Source: Kytococcus schroeteri (GTDB lineage: Bacteria > Actinomycetota > Actinomycetes > Actinomycetales > Dermatophilaceae). Taken from it: a stretch of 64,000 nt of DNA. The position numbers and the translations under genes were made by a program. The notes below the pieces were generated by a model. That model was not told where the DNA came from, made no database searches, and was given only the letters and a program-made list of their open reading frames with translations. The stretch's first letter is position 1. The number at the start of each line of letters is the position of its first letter. The DNA is taken from NCBI RefSeq assembly GCF_042433515.1, contig NZ_JBHLVH010000001.1, positions 1 to 64,000 of the forward strand, read 5' to 3'. Below, piece by piece: positions 58,331-64,000 of the stretch.

Positions 58331-58870
58331 TCAGCCGGGGACGACGAGGTCCAGCACCTCGGCGCCCGGCAGGGCGGCCAGCTCCGCGCCGGGCACCAGC
58401 AACTTGGCGCCTCGCACACCGCCGCCGACGACCACGGCCTCGGCGGCGGCCACGCGCTCGTCCACGAGGATCGGCCAGTCGGCGGGAAGGCCCACCGGGG
58501 TGATGCCACCGGAGGTCATGCCGGTGGCGGACTCCGTGGCGGTCTGGTCGGCGAACGAGATGCGGCGCACGCCCAGGTGCTTGCGGACGGTCCTGTTGAC
58601 GTCCGCGCGGTCGGTGGCCAGCACCATCACCGCTGCCATTGTGGTGGTCTCCCCGCGACGACCCTCCACCACCACGCAATTGGCCGACGCCTCGGGGGAC
58701 ACCGCGTAGGTCTCGCAGAAGGCAGCGGTGTCGGCCAGGTCGGCGTCGATGCCCACCACCTCGGCGCCCGGCACGTGGCCGGCGCGAGCGGCCTCGGCCA
58801 CCGGGGGTGCCACCAGGTCCAGCCCGTCGGCCAGCGGCGTCCACTCCAAGGTCCCTCGTGCGCTGCTCAT
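58331..58870 (-). CDS. YbaK/EbsC-type aminoacyl-tRNA deacylase
   Basis: The 179-residue protein fits the YbaK/ProX editing-domain family: SANCVVVEGRRGETTTMAAVMVLATDRADVNRTVRKHLGVRRISFADQTATESATGMTSGGITPVGLP, which includes the conserved GITP segment of the active site. Free-standing members hydrolyse misacylated Cys- or Ala-tRNA(Pro). It stands alone, facing away from the PIN fragment. Confidence 0.88.
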   Translation of the reverse strand: MSSARGTLEWTPLADGLDLVAPPVAEAARAGHVPGAEVVGIDADLADTAAFCETYAVSPEASANCVVVEGRRGETTTMAAVMVLATDRADVNRTVRKHLGVRRISFADQTATESATGMTSGGITPVGLPADWPILVDERVAAAEAVVVGGGVRGAKLLVPGAELAALPGAEVLDLVVPG

Positions 58871-58895
58871 GGCCCGAGGCTAGAGGGCATCCGGG

Positions 58896-59123
58896 GTGGT
58901 CGACGAGTTGCTGGACGCACTCGGCATCGAGGTGGTGCCGTTCACGCCTGCGCAGGCGCGTGCCGCCCGTGCCGCCTTCCGGGACATCGGTTGGGGAAGC
59001 GGTCATCCCGCCGGGCTCAACCTGGGTGACTGCTTTGCGTACACCACTGCGCAGGACCTGGGGGAAGCGTTGCTGTTCACGGGCGACCACTCCCCCCACA
59101 CCGACGTGCGGCGAGCCTGCTGA
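58896..59123 (+). pseudogene. VapC-like PIN-domain fragment, C-terminal half
   Basis: The 75-residue frame encodes only the second half of a VapC-type PIN domain: VDELLDALGIEVVPFTPAQARAARAAFRDIG, then HPAGLNLGDCFAYTTAQDLGEALLFTGDH with the late acidic residues. The N-terminal strand with the first Asp and the antitoxin gene are absent. It begins 26 bp after the divergent YbaK start. It is most likely a decayed toxin gene. Confidence 0.65.
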
Positions 59124-59161
59124 ACGCCGCGCCGGAGGGGACTCGGGGCACGGCGGCGGGG

Positions 59162-59857
59162 TCAGACGCGGTTGACGCGCAGGGTCACGTTGGAGCACTG
59201 CGAGGCCAGGCGGGTGAGCGCGGCCTTCTCGGCGGGGTCCACGGTGAGGCGCCAGCGGATCTTCACGGCCACCCACTCCTGCACGTAGCGGCAGCGGTTG
59301 GCGCGGGGCATCCACGCCTCGGGGCCCTTGGCGCTCTTGGCGCGGTTGAGTGAGGTGGTCTGGGCGTTCAGCGACCGCTTGTCGCCGAGGTCGTTGTGGA
59401 AGGCCTTGCGGCGGGTCTGGGTCCAGCGACGTGCGCCGGAGCCCCAGGCCTCGGCCACCGGCACCGTGTGGTCGATCTGCACCGTGGAGGGGTACCGGTG
59501 GGTCCTGTTGTCCCAGCTGGTCACCCACCTGCCGGCCTTCACCGTGCAGCGACGGCTGGAGTACGTGGGGGTGATGCGGGACTCCTGGACGAGCACCTCG
59601 TGGCGGGTGTTCTGGCAGTCCCCGTTGGCGTCACGCCACTCTCCGAAGAAGCGGTCCCGGTCGTACCCGGCGTTGTTCTCGTGGGCGACCGGCAGGTTGC
59701 GGACGGCCGTGCGCAGCGGGGCGGAGTACGCGCCGGCGGTACCGGTCGAGGCGGTGGCAGGCACCAGGCCGCTGCTGATGACGGCCAGGGCTGCCGCCGC
59801 CGTCACGAGGACGCGCGGGCTGCGACGGGTGCGGGAGGGCAGGGTGGACGTGGGCAT
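59162..59857 (-). CDS. secreted DUF1524/HNH-type nuclease 2
   Basis: The 231-residue paralogue of the nuclease at 54015 has a signal peptide (VLVTAAAALAVISSGLVPATAS) and the same domain: GYDRDRFFGEWRDANGDCQNTRHEVLVQ, VQIDHTVPVAEAWGSGARRW, LNRAKSAKGPEAWMPRANRCRYVQEWVAVKIRWRLTV. The mature protein is basic, unlike the acidic paralogue, so the two may differ in location or substrate. ATG 59857 starts the signal. Confidence 0.85.
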   Translation of the reverse strand: MPTSTLPSRTRRSPRVLVTAAAALAVISSGLVPATASTGTAGAYSAPLRTAVRNLPVAHENNAGYDRDRFFGEWRDANGDCQNTRHEVLVQESRITPTYSSRRCTVKAGRWVTSWDNRTHRYPSTVQIDHTVPVAEAWGSGARRWTQTRRKAFHNDLGDKRSLNAQTTSLNRAKSAKGPEAWMPRANRCRYVQEWVAVKIRWRLTVDPAEKAALTRLASQCSNVTLRVNRV

Positions 59858-59928
59858 GCGCGGACTCCGTTCGGACGCGGGGTGGTTGCCGCCTCCGGGA
59901 GTGGCCGCGGTCGGCGAAGTGTAGCGCC

Positions 59929-60408
59929 TCAGAGGCCGATCTCGAGCAGTCGCAAGACGTCGCCGCCCATCTCGGCGGGGGTGGTGCGCGGGGAGTAGCG
60001 CTTCACGAGCTTGCCCTCGCCGTCCACGAGGAACTTGGCGAAGTTCCACTCGACCTCCTCGCCGCCGGACTCCTCGCGCAGCCAGGCGAACAGCGGGTGG
60101 GCCTCGTCACCGTTGACGTCCACCTTGGCGAACATCGGGAAGGTCACGCCGTAGTTCTTCTGGCAGAACCCGGAGATCTCCGCCTCCGTGCCGGGCTCCT
60201 GGGCGCCGAACTGGTTGCACGGGAACCCGAGCACCACGAACCCGGCACCTGCGTGCTCGGCGTAGAGGTTCTGCAGGTCCTCGTACTGGGGCGTCAGGCC
60301 GCACTCGCTGGCGGTGTTCACCACCAGCACCAGCTGTCCGGCGTAGTCGCCCAGCGAGCGCTCCTGCCCGTCGATGGTGGTGGCCGTGAAGTCGTGGAGG
60401 GTCGTCAT
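59929..60408 (-). CDS. glutathione-peroxidase-family peroxidase
   Basis: The 159-residue thioredoxin-fold enzyme has the catalytic Cys in VVNTASECGLTPQYEDLQ, Gln in LGFPCNQFGAQEPG, and Trp-Asn in VEWNFAKFLV. A second Cys in the GFPCNQF region and one in GFCQKNYG allow thioredoxin as reductant. It reduces H2O2 or lipid peroxides in the cytoplasm. Cys replaces selenocysteine, as usual in bacteria. Confidence 0.92.
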   Translation of the reverse strand: MTTLHDFTATTIDGQERSLGDYAGQLVLVVNTASECGLTPQYEDLQNLYAEHAGAGFVVLGFPCNQFGAQEPGTEAEISGFCQKNYGVTFPMFAKVDVNGDEAHPLFAWLREESGGEEVEWNFAKFLVDGEGKLVKRYSPRTTPAEMGGDVLRLLEIGL

Positions 60409-60464
60409 GCCCCCAGTGTGCTCCCCACCCGGGGGCGACGGTGCGGCCCCCGGGTGGGGTGGCA

Positions 60465-62009
60465 TCACTCGGCGACGCCGGACCCCATGGCCTCCACGGC
60501 CTTGACCACGTTGGGCAGCGGGCCGATGTGGCCGGCGTCGCCCTCGGGCTGCGGGGTGCCGGTCTCCACGACCAGGTCGCGCATCTGCGCCGGGGTGAGC
60601 TCCACACCCCTCTCCTGCGCGATGGACGAGATCTGCGCCACCGCCCCGGTGACGATGGGGGAGGCCGAGGAGGTGCCGGAGAAGCCGTCCGTGTAGTGCG
60701 TGTTCTCGTCGCTGCCGTACAGGTCGCCGTAACCGGCGCTGGTGACGGTCTCGCCCCATCCCTGCACGTTCACGCGCGAGCCGTAGGTGCTGAAGTCCAG
60801 GCGCGAGCCGGGCGTGCGGCCCGAGCGCGACCCGGCCCCGGCGCCCACGATGATGGCGCCGGAGTCACCCTTGCCGTCGGGGAAGGTCTCCCCGCCGTAG
60901 CAGGGGTCGTCCAGGTTCTGGGTGCCGTTGCCGGCGGCCTCCACCACGTGGATGCCCTTGGCCGTCGCGGTCCTGATGGCGTCGTACGAGGCCGGGTCCA
61001 GCTCCACCGGGGCGTACCCGCCGCCGCACCCGTTCACCTGCAGCTCCAGCAGGATCACGTCGCCGGCCTCCAGCGTCTCGGCGGCCAGGGCGATGGCGGC
61101 GCCCGGCGCCCACCCGTTCTCCAGACTGATGGCGTTGGACATGAACGGCGTGGCCGCCGGCGCGATGCCGGTGACCCCGCCGCCGTTGTCGTCCCCGACG
61201 ATCTCGCCCATCACGGCGGTGCCGTGGGGGCCGTAGGACGGGTCCGGGGTGCCGACGGCCAAGAGCGCGCCCTCGCGGGCCAGCTGCGTGAGGTCCTCGT
61301 GGTTGCGGTGCCAGTTGTACTCGATGTCGGCGACCGCCACGTTGGCCCCGTCGCCACCGGGCTGCTCGGCCGCCGCGACGGCCTCCACGCCCTGCTCGGC
61401 GGCCGGGCCCCGGTAGGCCTGGCGGTCGGTGAAGTCCGGGGTGGCCAGCGGGTTCACCGGGTCGGCGCCGTCGGCGCGCAACGCGGCCAGCGGGGTGGCG
61501 GCCACCTTCTGCGGACCGGCCAGCGGCTCCGCGGTCGGCAGCGGCTGGGCCATGGCCACCTCCACGGCCGGGTCCGCGTCGAGCTCGGCCAGGACGCGGT
61601 CCATGTCGGCGGCGTCCACCTCGGCCAGCATCCACAGGGACATGTCGGCCTGCTGGTCCCCCGAGCGCCGCTCGGCGGTGGCCTTCAGGGCGCGCAGGTC
61701 CGCGGCGGGGCGGTCCACCATCGGGCGGAGGTCGCGCAGCGTGCCCGCGGCGGCCAGCGAGGAGACGGCGTCGTCCCCGGCGGCGGCCAGGGTGCCGGCC
61801 AGCGCGTCGGGTGAGGTGCCCTCGGCGAGCTTGAGCTGGATGCGGGTGCGCGAGCGGTGGTCGTCCGAGAGCCCGCCGTCGGCGGTGGCGGCCACGCGCG
61901 GGCGCAGGTCGGGCGCAGCGGGCGACCCGGCATCGGGGGCGGCGGTGGCGGCCGGTGCGCAGGTGGCGGCCAGGGCGACGAGGGTGGTGAGCGCGAGGGT
62001 GCGACGCAT
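60465..62009 (-). CDS. secreted S8-family serine protease 3
   Basis: The 514-residue paralogue of proteases 1 and 2 has a signal peptide (MRRTLALTTLVALAATCAPAATAA), a prodomain with TRIQLKLAEGTSPDALAGT and RPMVDRPAADLRALKATAERRSGDQQADMSLWMLAEV, and a catalytic domain. The Asp is in VAVADIEYNWHRNHEDL, His in GPHGTAVMGEI, Asn in VVEAAGNGTQ and Ser in FSGTSSASPIVTGA. It has the same non-standard residues after the catalytic Asp and no C-terminal extension. Four 11-bp-phased repeats lie between it and the phosphoketolase. Confidence 0.9.
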   Translation of the reverse strand: MRRTLALTTLVALAATCAPAATAAPDAGSPAAPDLRPRVAATADGGLSDDHRSRTRIQLKLAEGTSPDALAGTLAAAGDDAVSSLAAAGTLRDLRPMVDRPAADLRALKATAERRSGDQQADMSLWMLAEVDAADMDRVLAELDADPAVEVAMAQPLPTAEPLAGPQKVAATPLAALRADGADPVNPLATPDFTDRQAYRGPAAEQGVEAVAAAEQPGGDGANVAVADIEYNWHRNHEDLTQLAREGALLAVGTPDPSYGPHGTAVMGEIVGDDNGGGVTGIAPAATPFMSNAISLENGWAPGAAIALAAETLEAGDVILLELQVNGCGGGYAPVELDPASYDAIRTATAKGIHVVEAAGNGTQNLDDPCYGGETFPDGKGDSGAIIVGAGAGSRSGRTPGSRLDFSTYGSRVNVQGWGETVTSAGYGDLYGSDENTHYTDGFSGTSSASPIVTGAVAQISSIAQERGVELTPAQMRDLVVETGTPQPEGDAGHIGPLPNVVKAVEAMGSGVAE

Positions 62010-62070
62010 GGTGTCCTCCAAGGGGGGTGAGGGGGTCCTCGTGATGGTGGCCCCGCGTCCCTCGAGCACG

Positions 62071-62109
62071 GACCAAGCCGCGGTCAGGAGTTGGCCAAGG
62101 GTTTGGCAG
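62071..62109. promoter_or_regulatory. array of four 11-bp-phased half-sites
   Basis: Plus-strand hexamers GACCAA (62071), GGTCAG (62082), GGCCAA (62093) and TGGCAG (62104) start exactly 11 bp apart. On the minus strand they read YTGnYC-like. The array is 62 bp upstream of protease 3 and about 100 bp upstream of the phosphoketolase start, so either or both may be controlled. Confidence 0.5.
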
Positions 62110-62143
62110 GGGTGTCGAGGTGCGCCGGACCGGCTGGGGTGGC

Positions 62144-62149
62144 TAGCGT
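62144..62149 (+). promoter_or_regulatory. -10 hexamer TAGCGT before phosphoketolase
   Basis: GGCTAGCGTGG resembles the CCTAGCGTGG -10 region of hydrolase 2. It lies about 60 bp before the GTG start, leaving room for a leader with GAGGAG. Confidence 0.4.
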
Positions 62150-62209
62150 GGTGAGCGGGCCCGGGGACCGCCGGCGCCCGGTGAGCGACACCACCCTCGA
62201 GGAGCCGCT

Positions 62210-64000
62210 GTGACCGCACCGACCGCCTGGCCCGACCGGCCCTCCACCCCGCTGACGGCCGAGGAGGCCGCACGGATCCACCAGTGGTGGCGGGCCGCCA
62301 ACTACCTCTCCGTGGGGCAGATCTACCTGCTCGACAACCCCCTGCTGCGCCAGCCGCTCACCGAGGACCACGTGAAGCCCCGCCTGCTGGGCCACTGGGG
62401 CACCACGCCCGGGCTCACCTTCCTCTACGCGCACATGAACCGGGCCATCCGGCAGCGCGGGCTCAACGCGTTCTACGTGACCGGCCCCGGCCACGGCGGC
62501 CCGGGCCTGGTGGCCTCCACCTACCTCGAGGGCACGTACACCGAGACCTACCCCGGCATCACGCGCGACGAGGCCGGCCTGCAGCGGCTGTTCAAGCAGT
62601 TCAGCTTTCCCGGCGGCATCCCCTCGCACGTCTCCCCGGAGGTCCCCGGATCCCTCCACGAGGGCGGCGAGCTGGGGTACGCGCTCTCCCACGCCTACGG
62701 GGCGGTGTTCGACAACCCCGACCAGCTGGCCTTCACCGTGGTGGGTGACGGCGAGGCCGAGACCGGTCCGCTGGCCACCGCGTGGCACTCCAACAAGTTC
62801 CTCAACCCGCACACCGACGGGGTGGTGCTGCCGGTGCTGCACCTCAACGGCTACAAGATCGCCAACCCCACGGTGCTCGCCCGCATCCCCGAGGACGAGC
62901 TGGCCGCACTCATGACCGGGTACGGCCACACGCCGCTGTTCTTCACCGCCGGGTTCGACGACGAGGACCCGATCAGCATCCACCAGCGCTTCGCAGCCGT
63001 GCTCGACGAGGCGCTCGACATGATCGCCCGCTTCAAGGCCGATGCGGCGGTGCGCGCCGAGCAGGGCCAGGACCCCACCGCCGCCGACGGCTCCGTGCCG
63101 CACGCGCACCGCCCGGCCTGGCCGATGATCGTCTTCCGCACCCCCAAGGGCTGGACCGGCCCGGCCGAGGTGGACGGCAGGCAGACCGAGGGCCACTGGC
63201 GCTCCCACCAGGTGCCCCTGGCCAGCGCCCGCGACACCCCCGAGCACCTGAGGGTGCTGGAGGACTGGCTGCGCTCCTACCGCCCCGAGGAGCTGTTCGA
63301 CGCCGACGGCGCCCTGCTGCCGGAGATCGCCGCCACCGCACCGGAGGGCACCGCCCGCATGTCCGCCAACCCGGTGACCAACGGTGGCGCGGTGCTGCAG
63401 GAGCTGGAGCTGCCCGACTTCCGCCGCTACGCCGTCCCGGTGGAGGAGCGCGGCGCCGAGGTGGTGGAGCCCACCCGCCGCATGGGGGCCTGGCTGCGCG
63501 ACGTGGTGGCCGCCAACCTGCAGAACTTCCGTGTGTTCGGGCCGGACGAGACCGCGTCGAACCGCCTGCAGGACGTCTACGAGGTGACCCCCAAGCAGTG
63601 GATGGGGGAGTACCACCCGAACGACGCCGGGGAGCCCCTCGGCCCGTCGGGCCGGGTCATGGAGGTGCTCAGCGAGCACCAGTGCCAGGGCTGGCTGGAG
63701 GGTTACCTGCTCACCGGCCGCCACGGCCTCATGAGCAGCTACGAGGCGTTCATCCACATCGTGGACTCGATGTTCAACCAGCACGCCAAGTGGCTCAAGG
63801 TCACCAACGGCATCGAGTGGCGGCGCCCGCTGGCCTCGCTCACCTACCTGCTCAGCTCGCACGTGTGGCGGCAGGACCACAACGGCTTCTCCCACCAGGA
63901 CCCGGGCTTCATCGACCACGTGGTGAACAAGAAGGCCGAGATCATCCGCGTGTACCTGCCGCCGGACGCCAACACCCTGCTGTCCACCATGGACCACTGC
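62210..64000 (+). CDS. xfp: xylulose-5-phosphate/fructose-6-phosphate phosphoketolase, 5' part
   Basis: The visible 597 codons match phosphoketolases from the start: ANYLSVGQIYLLDNPLLRQPLTEDHVKPRLLGHWGTTPGLTFLYAHMNRAI, YVTGPGHGGPGLVASTYLEGTY, SPEVPGSLHEGGELGYALSHAYGAVFDNPD, VVGDGEAETGPLATAWHSNKFLNP for ThDP, and the DHNGFSHQDPGFIDHV pyrimidine-domain segment. It splits ketose phosphates to acetyl phosphate and an aldose phosphate. GTG 62210 follows GAGGAG. The gene runs off the right edge. Confidence 0.95.
   Translation, partial: MTAPTAWPDRPSTPLTAEEAARIHQWWRAANYLSVGQIYLLDNPLLRQPLTEDHVKPRLLGHWGTTPGLTFLYAHMNRAIRQRGLNAFYVTGPGHGGPGLVASTYLEGTYTETYPGITRDEAGLQRLFKQFSFPGGIPSHVSPEVPGSLHEGGELGYALSHAYGAVFDNPDQLAFTVVGDGEAETGPLATAWHSNKFLNPHTDGVVLPVLHLNGYKIANPTVLARIPEDELAALMTGYGHTPLFFTAGFDDEDPISIHQRFAAVLDEALDMIARFKADAAVRAEQGQDPTAADGSVPHAHRPAWPMIVFRTPKGWTGPAEVDGRQTEGHWRSHQVPLASARDTPEHLRVLEDWLRSYRPEELFDADGALLPEIAATAPEGTARMSANPVTNGGAVLQELELPDFRRYAVPVEERGAEVVEPTRRMGAWLRDVVAANLQNFRVFGPDETASNRLQDVYEVTPKQWMGEYHPNDAGEPLGPSGRVMEVLSEHQCQGWLEGYLLTGRHGLMSSYEAFIHIVDSMFNQHAKWLKVTNGIEWRRPLASLTYLLSSHVWRQDHNGFSHQDPGFIDHVVNKKAEIIRVYLPPDANTLLSTMDHC

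Noticed and set aside
1..64000. tRNA, rRNA, riboswitch or CRISPR array
   Set aside because: I found no cloverleaf with conserved TpsiC/anticodon features, no rRNA stretches, and no repeat-spacer pattern by reading; a covariance-model scan would be the decisive test.

Overview
The window is very GC-rich (visibly about 70 %), starts genes with ATG or GTG, has many 4-base gene overlaps, and carries genes typical of Actinomycetota: a mycothiol-type maleylpyruvate isomerase fold protein, a lone AztD zinc chaperone, and an actinobacterial HisC/Pat followed by pdhA-pdhB-E2. Many start codons sit 7-8 bases after a TAnnnT hexamer, which suggests leaderless transcripts. Gene content and order fit the Micrococcales (Dermacoccaceae/Intrasporangiaceae type, Kytococcus-like). 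That placement is a judgement from gene content, not a search.

Layout. 1-1.3 kb: end of an ISL3-family insertion sequence next to the remnant of a DUF2599 secreted-protein gene. 1.3-6.2 kb: kynurenine pathway genes kynU and kynA, separated by a toxin-antitoxin pair, a lipoprotein and a truncated trypsin-fold protease. 6.5-15.6 kb: M50-like membrane peptidase, ArsR regulator divergent from an MFS transporter, pirin, low-molecular-weight phosphatase, AztD with two Zur-like boxes, PhoD phosphatase. 15.7-21.1 kb: hisC and the 2-oxoacid dehydrogenase E1alpha-E1beta-E2 operon. 21.4-30 kb: Nudix, transporters, CPBP protease, a two-component system and a TetR/DUF4188 pair. 29.3-31.7 kb: a compact operon of a Gly/Ala/Asp repeat peptide, a JmjC-like cupin oxygenase and a sucrase/ferredoxin-like protein. 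32-34.8 kb: dnaB, interrupted by a LAGLIDADG intein and preceded by a cluster of DnaA-box-like nonamers. 35-45 kb: EF-G-binding protein, GH25 lysozyme, spermidine-synthase-like protein, secreted beta-propeller, lipoate ligase, MFS, C39-like peptidase, LuxR regulator and CDF exporter. 45.3-62 kb: a secreted-hydrolase region with two cutinase/PETase-type polyester hydrolases flanking modABC, three paralogous S8 serine proteases, two secreted DUF1524 nucleases, plus poxB, a cytidine-deaminase-like gene with paiB, YbaK and glutathione peroxidase. 62.2 kb to the end: phosphoketolase, cut by the window edge.

How the parts fit. The five secreted hydrolases (two lipases, three proteases) share 11-bp-phased direct repeats of YTGACC type 59-80 bp upstream of their start codons. 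This points to one response-regulator-like activator for extracellular polymer breakdown. Pyruvate metabolism is represented three ways (PDH complex, quinone-linked PoxB, phosphoketolase), with a lipoate ligase that could serve the two-lipoyl-domain E2. The most novel-looking unit is the repeat-peptide/cupin/sucrase-ferredoxin operon, which could be a peptide-modification system. The 119-base N run at 56943-57061 is flanked by an exact 77-bp repeat and is almost certainly an assembly artefact inside an intact protease gene.
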